From Micromonospora sp. H61 (GTDB lineage: Bacteria; Actinomycetota; Actinomycetes; Mycobacteriales; Micromonosporaceae), in assembly GCF_018070325.1 (NCBI RefSeq), contig NZ_JAGPXY010000017.1, forward strand, positions 1 through 64,000: a DNA stretch of 64,000 nt, written 5' to 3'. Shown here in pieces: positions 1 to 9,267 of this stretch. Made by a program: the position numbers and the translations under genes. The first letter of the stretch is position 1. Each line of letters begins with the position of its first letter. The notes beneath the pieces are model-generated. The model saw only the letters and a program-made list of their open reading frames with translations. It was not told the DNA's origin and did not search any database.

Positions 1-1
1 G

Positions 2-2005
2 GCCACCGCGGCCGGCTGCCTCGTCGCCATGGTCCTTCCGACGCTGCGTGGCGCCGGGACGTACGTCGCCGACATGGCGGCCCGATCCCGGCCGAACCGG
101 GCCGCGAGCGTCCAACGTGCCAGCGTCGACCTGGTGCTCGTGGCGCTCGCCGTGCTCGCCTGGGTGCAGCTACGCCGGTACGCCTCCCCGCTGGCCGGCT
201 CGGGTGGTCAGCTCGGGCTCGACCCGCTGCTGGTCGCCGCCCCGACGCTCGGCGTGCTGGCCGGTGCCGTACTGGCGTTGCGGGTGCTCCCGCCGCTCAC
301 CCGGTTCGCGGAGCGGTTCGTCGACCGACGTCCCTGGACCGCCACCATGTTCGGCATGTGGCAGGCCGGCCGGCGTCCCCACGCCGGCCCGGTGCTGCTG
401 CTCGCCCTCGCCGTCGGCGGCAGCACCCTGGCCTGGTCGCTGATCAGCACCGGCGAGCGGTCCCAGGTCGAGCAGGCCGGCCACACTGTCGGCGCCGACC
501 TCCGGGTGACCGAACGGACCGGAGGCGCCCCCCCGAACCGGGCCGGTGAACTCGCCGCGCTGCCGAGCGTGGACCGGGTACTGCCGGCGTGGCGCGACGA
601 GATCCGGGTCGGACGGGAGAACCTGCCGGCGACCGTGATCGGTGTCGACCCGGCCAGCGCCCCGGGCGTCGTCCGGCTCGCCGACCGCCTCGGCGACGGA
701 TCGGCGTCGGAGCAGTACCAGCGCATGATCGATGAGCGCGGGGCCCCCGCCGGTGTCGAACTGCCCGCCGGGGCGCGTGAGATCACCGGCACGGTCCGTA
801 CCCCGGTGAGCAACGCCGCCCGGTCGCTGAAGGTCGCGGTGACGCTGCTGGTCACCACCCCCGACGGGCTTGCCCTGCGGCTGCCGGCGGCCAACGCCGA
901 CGGTGACGGCCGGGCCACCCGGTTCTCCGTACAACTGCCCGACCTGGGCGGTGCGCGACTGCGGCTGGCCGGGTTCGAAGCCGACGGCGGGCTGGCGGCC
1001 GGCAACGCCTACCGACTCCAGTTGGACGGGTTGGCGGTGGTCAACGGCGACGGCACGACCCGACCCGCCGAGCTGAGCGGCGGCTGGGCGCTGACGGCCC
1101 CCGGCGTGAACTCCACGCCGGTGCAGACCACCGGGGCCGGGTTCGCAGCGGTCCACGCCGTGGAGGTGATTCCCGGCGGGCAGTTCGCGTACCAGCCGCC
1201 CACCCGGTTCGCTGTCGTGGCGGGCGGAGACAACAAGCCCGTACCGGTGTTGATGACCTCCGGGGTCCGCAACGCGCTGAGCCTGCGCGTCGGCGACACC
1301 GTCGACCTGACCCTGTCCGGGGCGACGCTGCCGGTGCACCTGGTCGGCGAGCTGGACGCCGTGCCGGCCACCACCGGCGAAGGCGTCCTGCTGGACCTGC
1401 CGGCCGCTGTCGACGCGATGATCCGGAGCAGCGGCGCGGTGCGACCCGTACCGGAATGGTGGGTCGGCGCCGCCGACGCGAACGCCGCCGCCCAGGCTGT
1501 CAGCGCGCTCCCGGGCGTCACAGTGCTCAACCGGGAGGCGGCCATCGAGGCGGCCGCCGACGACCCGTATTGGCGCGGCTCGCGTACCGGCATGCTGGCC
1601 GCCGCGCTCGGCGCGGTGCTGCTCGCCCTCGTCGGCCTGATGGTGGACGTGTGGGCCACCGCCCGGCGTCGGCTCGGCGAGTTCGCGGTCCTGCACACCC
1701 TCGGCGCCACGCCCCGGCTGATGGCCCGGGCGCTGCTGGCCGAACAGACGTTCCTCGCCGGCATCGGCGTGGGCGTCGGGCTGTTACTCGGCACCGCGGT
1801 CGGCGCGACGATGGCCCCACTGGTCATCCTCACCCCGGCCGCCGGCCGGCCGACACCCCCGGCGGCGTTCGTGCTGCCCTGGGTGCCGATCGGTCTGACC
1901 GCTGTCGGTCTGCTGCTGGCGGCGCTCGCCTTCAGCGCGTTCATCGCCACCGGCATCCGTCAGCGGGTGGCGGCGGTACAGCTGCGAATCGGGGGAGAAC
2001 GATGA
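2..2005 (+). CDS. FtsX-like ABC exporter permease (5' end outside window)
   Basis: The frame is open from the first bases of the window, so the gene starts upstream; an internal ATG lies at 29. Counting from it, the protein has hydrophobic segments near residues 33-50, 68-88 and 118-135, a large presumably extracytoplasmic domain to about residue 515, then three membrane segments at about 520-545, 570-600 and 610-640. This is the FtsX/MacB permease layout. The stop overlaps the next start in an ATGA at 2002-2005. It heads an operon with a second permease and two ATPases, so it probably forms the membrane part of a lipid, peptide or lipoprotein exporter. The substrate cannot be read from the sequence. 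Confidence 0.9.
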   Translation, partial: ATAAGCLVAMVLPTLRGAGTYVADMAARSRPNRAASVQRASVDLVLVALAVLAWVQLRRYASPLAGSGGQLGLDPLLVAAPTLGVLAGAVLALRVLPPLTRFAERFVDRRPWTATMFGMWQAGRRPHAGPVLLLALAVGGSTLAWSLISTGERSQVEQAGHTVGADLRVTERTGGAPPNRAGELAALPSVDRVLPAWRDEIRVGRENLPATVIGVDPASAPGVVRLADRLGDGSASEQYQRMIDERGAPAGVELPAGAREITGTVRTPVSNAARSLKVAVTLLVTTPDGLALRLPAANADGDGRATRFSVQLPDLGGARLRLAGFEADGGLAAGNAYRLQLDGLAVVNGDGTTRPAELSGGWALTAPGVNSTPVQTTGAGFAAVHAVEVIPGGQFAYQPPTRFAVVAGGDNKPVPVLMTSGVRNALSLRVGDTVDLTLSGATLPVHLVGELDAVPATTGEGVLLDLPAAVDAMIRSSGAVRPVPEWWVGAADANAAAQAVSALPGVTVLNREAAIEAAADDPYWRGSRTGMLAAALGAVLLALVGLMVDVWATARRRLGEFAVLHTLGATPRLMARALLAEQTFLAGIGVGVGLLLGTAVGATMAPLVILTPAAGRPTPPAAFVLPWVPIGLTAVGLLLAALAFSAFIATGIRQRVAAVQLRIGGER

Positions 2006-4710
2006 GCGTCGGGGCGGCCGTCCGGCGGGTCCGGGCGTACGGGGGGCAGTTCCTGCTGCTGGCGGTGCTGACCCTGGTGGTCACGCTGCTGATCAGTGGA
2101 GTGCCCCGGCTGGTCAACCGGCTCGCCGAACAGGGGCTGCGAGCACAACTCAACAGCGAGCCGGCCGCCCGCCGGGACATCTCGTACACCACCAGCCTTG
2201 AGCCCGCGACGTCGCGGCGGACGGCGATGGGCGACGCCGCCGAACGGTTCGACGCCCTGGCCGCGGAGATGCCGCCGCCGGTGCGAACGGCTGTGACCGA
2301 GCGGTGGTACAGCGTCGAGACCGCCGAGGCCCGCGTGGTCGGACCGGACCTGGCGGCCCGCAACCTGCTGGTCGACATGGGCCTGCGGGCCATGCCCGAC
2401 ATACAGGGCGCCAGCACCCTCGTCGAGGGGGCGTGGCCGAGCGAGACCTACGTTCCCGACCGGCCGATCGAGGTGGCGCTCGACGTCGACGTGGCCCGCA
2501 AGCTCAACCTGCGCGCCGGCAGCCAACTGCGCATCGGCAACACCGATGACAAGGGCAGACTCATCAACGGTGTGCCGCTGGTGGTGACCGGGCTGTTCCG
2601 CCCCGTCGACCGCGCCAACGGCATCTGGGACGGGCTCCCACAGCTGCTGCGGATCATCGAACCGCAGGGTGACGGCCAGCCGTTCGTCATCGTCGGCGTC
2701 GTCGCGCAGTCGCCCCTCAACAAGCGGGCCGCGGAGGGCTGGCCGATCCAGTCCAACTGGCGGTACCGACTGGGCGTCGACCGGATCGACGCCCGCGAGC
2801 TGGACAAGATGATCGACGGCCTTCAGGTGATGCAGCGCAACCAGCCGACGGGGATCACCCTGACCCAGGGCGCCGACGTTCCGTTGCGCGCGTTCGCCGC
2901 CCAGATGGACGCCGTCCGGACCCTGCTCGCGGTGATCGCGGCTGGCGTCCTGGCCACCCTGGCGGGGCTCATCGTGCTCGCGGCCAGCCTCGCCATCAGA
3001 CGACGTCGCTCGGAGTTCGCGCTGTTGCGCGCTCGGGGCGGCGGGGCCACCGCCGGCGCCCGGCGTAGCCTCGCCGAGTCGGTACTGGTGGTGCCGGTCG
3101 CCGCCGTGCTGGGCTGGTGGCTGGGCACCCTGTTCCCCGGTGCCCCGGACCCGACCACGCCGTACGTCATCGGCGTGACCGTGCTGGTCACGCTGGCACT
3201 GCCGTTGGCGACGCTGGCCGTACCGGCCGGCGGCGCGGGGCGCCGGGACCTGATCCGGGTGCGGCCGTCGGCCCGTCGGCTCACCGTCGAGGTCTCCCTG
3301 CTGCTCCTGGCCGGGCTCGCCGCGGTGCTGCTGCGTCGGCGTGGCCTGACCCTCGGCGAGGTGGACCCGCTGCTCGTGTCGGTGCCGGTGCTCCTCGCGG
3401 TCGCGGCGGCGGTGCTGGCGCTGCGCGCGTACCCCTGGCCGTTGTTGCTGGTCAGCCGGCTTGCCGCGCGGACCCGGGGCAGCGTGGCCTTCCTCGGCAC
3501 GGCCCGCGCCGGCCGCGCGGCGGTCGCCGCCCCGCTGGTCGTGGTGGTGCTGGCGATCGGCACCGCGGCGTTCTGCGCGGTCGTGGCCGCCGGCGTCGAC
3601 GCGAGCCGGGAACGGGCCGCCGCGCAGATCGTGCCCGCCGACGCGGTGATGCGCGGGGAGCGCTTCGCACCCGACACCATCGACGAGCTGGGCCGTCTGC
3701 CGGGGGTCCGGGCCGTCACCCGGGTGTTGTACGAGGACGATGAGCGGTTGGCGTCCGACGCTGTCGGCACCGACGCCTTCATCGGGCAGACGGACGTGCT
3801 GCTGGTCGACGGCCCGGGGTTGGACAAGGTGGCCCACGATTCCCAGGTGGACCTGTCGATTCCGGCCGCGCTGCGCACCGCCGGGCCCGGCCCGTTGCCG
3901 CTGCCGGCGATCGTCTCACCGGCGGTCGCCGCCGACCTGGCCAAGGCCGGGCTGGACGACTCCGCCTTCATCTCCGTGCAGGGCCAGCGGTACGAGTTCC
4001 GGGTGGCCGGCACGGAGGACGGTTTCCCGATGCTGGCGGCGAACGCCAGCCGGTTCGTGATCCTGCCCTGGCAGGCCCTGCCGACGCGTACCACCACACC
4101 CGTGCCGACCAGCCTGCTGATCGCCGGGGACTCGCTGGACGCCGAGGCGCTGCGCGTCGCCGGCGACCAGGGGCAGGAGCGCTACCAGCGGGACGGCACT
4201 GTCACCGGTCGGGAACGGATCATCGGGGTCATCGTCGACACCCGGGCGGACGTCCGCCGGGATCTCGGCGAGGGCGGGGCGAACGGGGTGCTGGCCTTCG
4301 GATTCGTGGCCGGCGCCGCCGGGGGCACAGTGCTCGGGCTGTTGGCCATCGCGTTCACCGTGTTGGCCGGCGCGCGGGCCCGGGGCCAGGTGCTGTCCCG
4401 GCTGCGCACCCTCGGCCTGTCCCGCCGGCAGTGGCGAGGGCTGTTGCTGGTCGAGTTGACCCCGCTGGTCGCGGTGTCGGTGCTGACCGGCGCGCTGGTC
4501 GGTGCGGTGCTGCCCCTGCTGCTCAACCCGGTGCTCGGCCTGTCCGCGTTCACCAGTGGCGTGCCGGTCCGGGTGGCTTTCGAGCCCAGCCTGGTCGCCG
4601 CGGTGCTCGCGCTCGGGGCGGTCGCCCTCGGCTTCGCGGTCGCCGTCGAAGCCCTGAACAACCGCCGGTTGCGCCTCGGAGAGGTGCTTCGGCTCGGAGA
4701 GGAGAGCTGA
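2002..4710 (+). CDS. FtsX-like ABC exporter permease, second subunit
   Basis: The start is the ATG at 2002, overlapping the upstream stop; the frame stays open far upstream but that part only shadows the first permease. The product is about 902 aa. It has an N-terminal membrane segment (residues ~15-32), a soluble domain, a cluster of helices near 310-480, a second soluble domain, and C-terminal helices from about 765 to 885. This duplicated arrangement matches large actinobacterial FtsX-domain permeases. It overlaps gene one and lies one base before the ATPase, so translation is coupled. The likely role is a membrane subunit of the exporter. Substrate unknown. Confidence 0.92.
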   Translation: MSVGAAVRRVRAYGGQFLLLAVLTLVVTLLISGVPRLVNRLAEQGLRAQLNSEPAARRDISYTTSLEPATSRRTAMGDAAERFDALAAEMPPPVRTAVTERWYSVETAEARVVGPDLAARNLLVDMGLRAMPDIQGASTLVEGAWPSETYVPDRPIEVALDVDVARKLNLRAGSQLRIGNTDDKGRLINGVPLVVTGLFRPVDRANGIWDGLPQLLRIIEPQGDGQPFVIVGVVAQSPLNKRAAEGWPIQSNWRYRLGVDRIDARELDKMIDGLQVMQRNQPTGITLTQGADVPLRAFAAQMDAVRTLLAVIAAGVLATLAGLIVLAASLAIRRRRSEFALLRARGGGATAGARRSLAESVLVVPVAAVLGWWLGTLFPGAPDPTTPYVIGVTVLVTLALPLATLAVPAGGAGRRDLIRVRPSARRLTVEVSLLLLAGLAAVLLRRRGLTLGEVDPLLVSVPVLLAVAAAVLALRAYPWPLLLVSRLAARTRGSVAFLGTARAGRAAVAAPLVVVVLAIGTAAFCAVVAAGVDASRERAAAQIVPADAVMRGERFAPDTIDELGRLPGVRAVTRVLYEDDERLASDAVGTDAFIGQTDVLLVDGPGLDKVAHDSQVDLSIPAALRTAGPGPLPLPAIVSPAVAADLAKAGLDDSAFISVQGQRYEFRVAGTEDGFPMLAANASRFVILPWQALPTRTTTPVPTSLLIAGDSLDAEALRVAGDQGQERYQRDGTVTGRERIIGVIVDTRADVRRDLGEGGANGVLAFGFVAGAAGGTVLGLLAIAFTVLAGARARGQVLSRLRTLGLSRRQWRGLLLVELTPLVAVSVLTGALVGAVLPLLLNPVLGLSAFTSGVPVRVAFEPSLVAAVLALGAVALGFAVAVEALNNRRLRLGEVLRLGEES

Positions 4711-4711
4711 G

Positions 4712-5707
4712 ATGACCGCTACCGCCCAGACTCCACTGGTGCCTGACCTGGCCGCCCTGCAACAGCGGGCAGCGCAACGCGCCGCCGAGCGGGCCGGCGG
4801 GCAGGACCGCCTACGCGGGCACATCGTCTGCGACGGCCTGGTGCGCATCTTCAAGACCGAGGGGGTGGAGGTGGTCGCCCTGCAGGGGCTCGACCTGGTC
4901 ATCGACCGGGGTGAGCTGGTGGCGATCGTCGGTGCCTCCGGTTCGGGCAAGTCGACCCTGCTCAACATCCTCTCCGGCCTGGACACCCCGACCGCCGGGA
5001 TCGCCCGGGTGGCCGACTACGACCTGCTCTCGCTCTCCGCGAAGCGACGGCTGAGCTACCGCCGGCAGTTGGTCGGGTTCGTCTGGCAGCAGACCGGCCG
5101 CAACCTGCTGCCGTACCTCAGCGCGCTGGAGAACGTCGAGCTGCCGATGCAGTTGGCCGGCAAGCGCAGCGGCAAGGCCCGCCGGGAGCGGGCCCGGGAA
5201 CTGCTCGACCTGGTCGGTGTGGGCTACTGCGCAGACCGGCGCCCGGGGCAGCTCAGCGGCGGCGAACAGCAGCGGGTCGCGGTGGCGGTGGCGGTGGCCA
5301 ACGACCCGGAGGTGCTCTTCGCCGACGAGCCGACCGGTGAGCTGGACGAGGCGACCGGCGCGGAGGTCTTCGCGGCGCTGCGCACCATCAACGCGGAACT
5401 GGGCGTGACCATCGTGGTCGTCACCCACGACCACGCCGTGGCCACACAGGTCCGCCGGACCGTCGCGATCCGCGACGGCCGGACCGCCTCCGAGGTACGC
5501 CGGACCGCGCGGATCGACGCGGACGGCAACACCGAACTGGTCAGCGAGGAGTACGCGGTGCTGGACCGCAACGGTCGGATGCAGCTGCCCGCCGCGTTCG
5601 TCGACGCGCTCTCGCTGAAGGAGCGGGTCCGGCTCGACCTGGAGCCGGACCATGTGCAGGTACGGCCCGGCAACCGGGCCTCGGACGAGCGGGGGGCGCG
5701 GGCATGA
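4712..5707 (+). CDS. ABC exporter ATP-binding protein (MacB/LolD type) with N-terminal extension
   Basis: The 331-aa protein carries Walker A GASGSGKST at residues 74-82, a Q-loop, the signature LSGGEQQRV, Walker B VLFADEPTGELD and the H-loop VTHDH. The ATPase core begins near residue 38 after a helical N-terminal extension. A C-terminal tail of about 85 residues follows the ATPase, which is longer than in ordinary LolD-type proteins and may regulate the complex. A purine-rich GGAGAG precedes the ATG one base after the permease stop. The stop overlaps the next gene's ATG (ATGA at 5704). It should energise the FtsX-like permeases upstream. Confidence 0.95.
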   Translation: MTATAQTPLVPDLAALQQRAAQRAAERAGGQDRLRGHIVCDGLVRIFKTEGVEVVALQGLDLVIDRGELVAIVGASGSGKSTLLNILSGLDTPTAGIARVADYDLLSLSAKRRLSYRRQLVGFVWQQTGRNLLPYLSALENVELPMQLAGKRSGKARRERARELLDLVGVGYCADRRPGQLSGGEQQRVAVAVAVANDPEVLFADEPTGELDEATGAEVFAALRTINAELGVTIVVVTHDHAVATQVRRTVAIRDGRTASEVRRTARIDADGNTELVSEEYAVLDRNGRMQLPAAFVDALSLKERVRLDLEPDHVQVRPGNRASDERGARA

Positions 5708-6444
5708 GCCGGCAGAACATGGTGGTGACCGGCGCGGCCGGCTTCGGCGGTGCACCCTCGGTGCACCCCGACGAGGTGGTCCGGGTCAGTGGGGTCAGCC
5801 GGACCTTCGGTCGTGGTGAGCACGCCGTGCACGCCGTGCGGGACGTGTCGTTCACTGCCAACCGGGGCGAGTTGGTCGCCATCCGAGGTCGGTCCGGGGC
5901 CGGCAAGACCACTCTGCTGAACCTGATCGGCGGGCTGGACCGGCCGGACACCGGCCAGGTGGTGGTGGCCGGGCACGAGGTCACCTCGGCCGGGGAGGCG
6001 GAGCTGCTGCGGCTGCGCCGGGGCACCGTCGGGTTCGTGTTCCAGACCTTCGGGCTGGTGCCGATCCTCTCCGCCGCCGAGAACGTGGGCGTGCCGTTGC
6101 GGCTGGCGCAGGTGCCGGCCGCGCAGCGGGAGGAGCGCGTGGCGGTGCTGCTGGAACTGGTCGGCCTGGGCGGGCACGCCGCGCAGCGCCCGTACGAGCT
6201 TTCCGGTGGCCAGCAGCAGCGGGTCGCGGTGGCCCGTGCGTTGGCCAACGAGCCGGACCTGCTCATCGCCGACGAACCAACCGGTCAGCTCGACTCGGAG
6301 ACCGGCCGATCCATCATGGACCTGCTGCGCGCGGTGGTGCACGCCCGCGGCATGACGGCCCTGGTGGCCACGCACGACCCGGCCCTGATCGACCTCGCCG
6401 ACCGGGTGCTCGTCCTGCGCGACGGCCGCCTGGTCGACGGCTGA
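5704..6444 (+). CDS. ABC exporter ATP-binding protein (MacB/LolD type)
   Basis: This 246-aa ATPase has Walker A GRSGAGKTT, signature LSGGQQQRVAVARAL, Walker B LLIADEPTGQLD and a switch histidine in ATHDP, the standard order for the MacB/LolD/FtsE class. It is the fourth and last gene of the operon, starting in a 4-nt overlap with the previous ATPase. Two different ATPases with two different permeases suggest either a heterodimeric exporter or two related exporters made together. A short GC hairpin directly follows the stop. The substrate is not known. Confidence 0.94.
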   Translation: MSRQNMVVTGAAGFGGAPSVHPDEVVRVSGVSRTFGRGEHAVHAVRDVSFTANRGELVAIRGRSGAGKTTLLNLIGGLDRPDTGQVVVAGHEVTSAGEAELLRLRRGTVGFVFQTFGLVPILSAAENVGVPLRLAQVPAAQREERVAVLLELVGLGGHAAQRPYELSGGQQQRVAVARALANEPDLLIADEPTGQLDSETGRSIMDLLRAVVHARGMTALVATHDPALIDLADRVLVLRDGRLVDG

Positions 6445-6445
6445 C

Positions 6446-6461
6446 CCCGCCGGAGGGCGGG
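6446..6461 (+). terminator. short GC hairpin after exporter operon
   Basis: CCCGCC at 6446-6451 pairs with GGCGGG at 6456-6461 around a 4-nt loop, 2 nt after the operon stop. There is no T-tract, as is usual in high-GC actinobacteria. A weak terminator is inferred. Confidence 0.4.
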
Positions 6462-6556
6462 CTGTCGACGGTGCCCCGCGACGGCCGGAGCCTACAACTG
6501 TGACGTAGGGCGCCGGCTCCCTTCGGGACGCTGGGCGGCCGATGGCGGTCCGCGCT

Positions 6557-6625
6557 CGCTTTGGAGCTGATGTCGTAAACGAATCGCCGGACGGGTGACT
6601 CGTCTGCGACATCAGCTCCAAAGCG
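6557..6625. repeat. REP-like long inverted repeat
   Basis: A perfect 19-bp inverted repeat (6557-6575 and 6607-6625, containing TTTGGAGCTGATGTCG) encloses a 31-nt loop. It lies between the exporter operon and the convergent acetyltransferase gene. Length and symmetry suit a repetitive extragenic palindrome or a bidirectional terminator. No ORF crosses it convincingly. Confidence 0.75.
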
Positions 6626-6671
6626 TCCGTCCAGCAGTAGCGGAGGCCGCCCGAGACGTCAGCGCCGCTGG

Positions 6672-7124
6672 TCAGAGTGCGAGCTTCATGCCCTCGTGGC
6701 TGGCCTTGAAGCCAAGGCCCAGGTAGAAGCGGTGCGCGTCCTCGCGGGTCTTGTCGGTGGTGAGCTGCACCAGCGCGCAGCCACGCTGGCGAGCCTGGTC
6801 GATGGCCCAGGTCATCAGCTCCCGGCCCAGCCCCTGACCACGCTGGTCGGAGCGGACCCGGACCGACTCGATCAGGGACCGTTCGGCGCCGTGCCGACCG
6901 AGGCCGGGGATGTAGGTGATCTGCAGGCAGCCGACCATCTCGCCATCCTGCTCGGCCACGATGAGCTGGTTGCGCGGATCGGCGCTGATGTCCGCGAACG
7001 CCCTCTCGTACGCCTCGTCGACCTCGGTGAAGTCGCGGGCCTTGCCCAGGACGTCGTCGGCGAGCAGGGCGATGACGGCGGGCAGGTCATCCCGGACCGC
7101 CTCCCGGTAGGTCACGTCGCTCAT
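6672..7124 (-). CDS. GNAT-family N-acetyltransferase
   Basis: The ATG at 7124 (MSDVTYREAV) fits the usual GNAT N-terminus; the longer frame back to 7190 adds only arginine-rich residues without family character. The 150-aa product ends with the classical acetyl-CoA-binding region RVRSDQRGQGLGRELMTWAI followed by a C-terminal FYLGLGF motif. It probably transfers an acetyl group from acetyl-CoA to a small molecule or protein N-terminus in the cytoplasm. It stands alone, convergent with the exporter operon. The substrate cannot be inferred. Confidence 0.9.
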   Translation of the reverse strand: MSDVTYREAVRDDLPAVIALLADDVLGKARDFTEVDEAYERAFADISADPRNQLIVAEQDGEMVGCLQITYIPGLGRHGAERSLIESVRVRSDQRGQGLGRELMTWAIDQARQRGCALVQLTTDKTREDAHRFYLGLGFKASHEGMKLAL

Positions 7125-7198
7125 GCCGGTGATCCTGGCACAGCGAAACCGGCGAATGGGCCTGTGCCGGTTGCGGGCAGCGGGCAGCATGGGGCGGC

Positions 7199-7711
7199 AT
7201 GGAGCTAGTGCTACTGCCGTTCCGCTGGGTGTACCAGGCGTTGGTGTGGTTCGCCAACTCGCCCCGCACGCTGATCACCTCGTACCTGTTGATGATCGTG
7301 GTCGCCGGGGTCATCTACGGCGAGGTCGAGGATCGCAGCCCGGCCGACGCCGTCTGGTGGGCTGTGGTGACCGCCTCCACCGTCGGATACGGCGACATCT
7401 CGCCGACCACCTGGGCGGGCCGCACACTGGCCGCGCTGCTCATCTCGACAATGGTGCTGCTGGTCATCCCGCTGATCACCGCGCACTTCGCGAGCCGGCT
7501 CATCGTCGACGACAACGCCTTCGAGCATGAGGAGCAGGAGCAGCTCAAGGCCGACGTGCGCCGGATGCGGGCGCTGCTGGAGGAGTTGGCCGCCCGGCAG
7601 GGGATCGATCTGCCCCCACTGCCGCCGACCCAGCCGGTCAGCGGGCCGGGCAGCGCTGCCCCTCCGGTGGCACCGTCAGGTCGATCAGGTACGCGTCGAC
7701 GGCGTTGGTGA
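7199..7711 (+). CDS. two-TM potassium channel
   Basis: The 170-aa protein has a first membrane helix at about residues 22-40, a pore loop with the selectivity filter TVGYGD at about 63-68, and a second helix near 78-100. A charged, probably coiled-coil C-terminus follows (EHEEQEQLKADVRRMRALLEEL). This is the minimal KcsA-like architecture, so it should form a tetrameric K+ channel in the plasma membrane. Its last 74 nt overlap the 3' end of the convergent peptidase gene, and the proline- and arginine-rich C-terminus may simply be the result of that overlap. Confidence 0.92.
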   Translation: MELVLLPFRWVYQALVWFANSPRTLITSYLLMIVVAGVIYGEVEDRSPADAVWWAVVTASTVGYGDISPTTWAGRTLAALLISTMVLLVIPLITAHFASRLIVDDNAFEHEEQEQLKADVRRMRALLEELAARQGIDLPPLPPTQPVSGPGSAAPPVAPSGRSGTRRRRW

Positions 7712-9236
7712 TGCAGGACGTCTGTGGGTACGCGGTGTGTCCCTCGCCCTCCCAGGTGAGCACCCGACCGACACCCAGCATCGAGGCGAGCCGCGGGGTC
7801 TGCTCGTACGGTGTCGCCGGGTCGCCGGTGGTGCCCACCACCACGATCGGCGGTGCGCCGTTCGCCTTCCCGGTCGGGTACGGGTCACGCCCGCCCGGCC
7901 ATTCGACGCAGCTCAGCATGCCGACCGCCAACGCCGGCCCGAACAGCGGGTATTTTCCGCGCCACTCGGACTGCAACCGTCGGATCTGCTCCCGGCTCGG
8001 CTTCTCCGTCTCGTCGGCGCAGTTGATGGCCAGGTTGGCGTCGAACAGGTTCGAGTAGTGGCCGTCGTCCTCCCGGCCGGCGTACGCGTCGGCGAGTCGG
8101 AACACGTCCTTCGGGTCGCCCTCGGCAAGCTTGTCGATCGCCTGGGCCAGCTCCTGCCAGCCTGATTCGGTGTAGAGCGAGGAGATGACGGCGTAGAACA
8201 CCCAGCCGGCGGTGGCCTCCCGCCCGTCGTCGCCGCGTACCGGGGAGACCTTGGCCTTGTCGATGGCCGAGGTGACAGCGGCGCGGGCGTCCGGGGCGAT
8301 CGGGCAGCGGCCGGCGTTCGCCGCGCACCAGCGGGTGAAGTTGGAGAAGGCCCGTTCGAAGCCGCGGGCCTGGCTCTCCGAGCCCTCGACCAGTCGCTGC
8401 TGCGGGTCGACAGCGCCGTCGAGCACCAGCGCCCGCACCCGCTGCGGGTAGAGCTGGGCGTACGTGGCGCCGAGCAGGGTGCCGTACGAGTAGCCCAGGT
8501 AGGTGAGCTTGTCGTCGCCCACGGCGGCGCGTACCGCGTCCATGTCGCGGGCGGCCTGCTCGGTGCCGTACAGCGGCAACTGGTCGCCGTAGCGGTCGCC
8601 GCAGCCGCGCCCGATCCGCTGGCTCAGGCCGACGAAGCCGTCGAATGCCGACTGGCTCGTCGGGTCCGGGTCGAAACCGAAGCTGGCGTCCAGGTCGGCG
8701 TCGGAGATGCACTTGACCGGGCTGGACCGGGAGACCCCGCGCGGGTCGAAGCCGACGATGTCGAAGCGCTCGGTGATCGAGGCGGGCAGCCCGCCGAACT
8801 GGGAGCCGAAGGAGAGGTAGACGGCGGTGTCGACACCGGAACCGCCCGGACCGCCCGGGTTGATCACCAAGGAGCCCACCCGGTCGCGCTGCTTGGTGGA
8901 CCGGGCGCGCAGCAGGGCGATCTCGAAGGTCTGCCCGGCGCCCGGGCCGGCGCTCGCCCCGCCGCCGGTTCCCCAGTCACGGGGCACCGCGATCCGGGTG
9001 CACTCGTAGCGCATGTTCGGTGCGCTCCGCCCGACCAACTCGTCGGGCACCTCCGGGCAGGGCCGCCAGTTCGGTGCGCTGCCGGTCGGGGCGGCCGCGC
9101 CCTCCACCTCGGTGCGCGGCGCGAACGCCGGCAGCGTGCAACCGGCGGTGAGCAGCGCGGCGACGACGAAGGCGGCCAGAGTGCGACGGACCCGGCGGCT
9201 GGACGCCATCCGAGGCTGGTCGGCGGTGCGGGTCAC
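7638..9236 (-). CDS. secreted TAP-type alpha/beta-hydrolase (tripeptidyl aminopeptidase-like lipoprotein)
   Basis: The GTG at 9236 is chosen because GGAGG lies about 5 nt upstream. The N-terminus is a lipoprotein signal (AAFVVAALLTAGC), so the protein should be lipid-anchored outside the membrane. The nucleophile elbow GYSYGT, an oxyanion region NPGGPGGSG, the acid in VVVGTTGDPATPYE and the C-terminal GEGHTAY histidine give a full Ser-Asp-His triad of the S33/TAP family. The 532-aa length is typical. Likely role: release of tripeptides from extracellular peptides. It overlaps the channel gene tail to tail. Confidence 0.92.
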   Translation of the reverse strand: MTRTADQPRMASSRRVRRTLAAFVVAALLTAGCTLPAFAPRTEVEGAAAPTGSAPNWRPCPEVPDELVGRSAPNMRYECTRIAVPRDWGTGGGASAGPGAGQTFEIALLRARSTKQRDRVGSLVINPGGPGGSGVDTAVYLSFGSQFGGLPASITERFDIVGFDPRGVSRSSPVKCISDADLDASFGFDPDPTSQSAFDGFVGLSQRIGRGCGDRYGDQLPLYGTEQAARDMDAVRAAVGDDKLTYLGYSYGTLLGATYAQLYPQRVRALVLDGAVDPQQRLVEGSESQARGFERAFSNFTRWCAANAGRCPIAPDARAAVTSAIDKAKVSPVRGDDGREATAGWVFYAVISSLYTESGWQELAQAIDKLAEGDPKDVFRLADAYAGREDDGHYSNLFDANLAINCADETEKPSREQIRRLQSEWRGKYPLFGPALAVGMLSCVEWPGGRDPYPTGKANGAPPIVVVGTTGDPATPYEQTPRLASMLGVGRVLTWEGEGHTAYPQTSCITNAVDAYLIDLTVPPEGQRCPAR

Positions 9237-9267
9237 GTGGTCCTCCGGAATCGGGTCGACGGCCAGG

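Noticed and set aside
1456..2001. Upstream extension of the second permease frame
   Set aside because: It only overlaps the first permease in another frame; the ATG at 2002 with ATGA overlap is the proper start.
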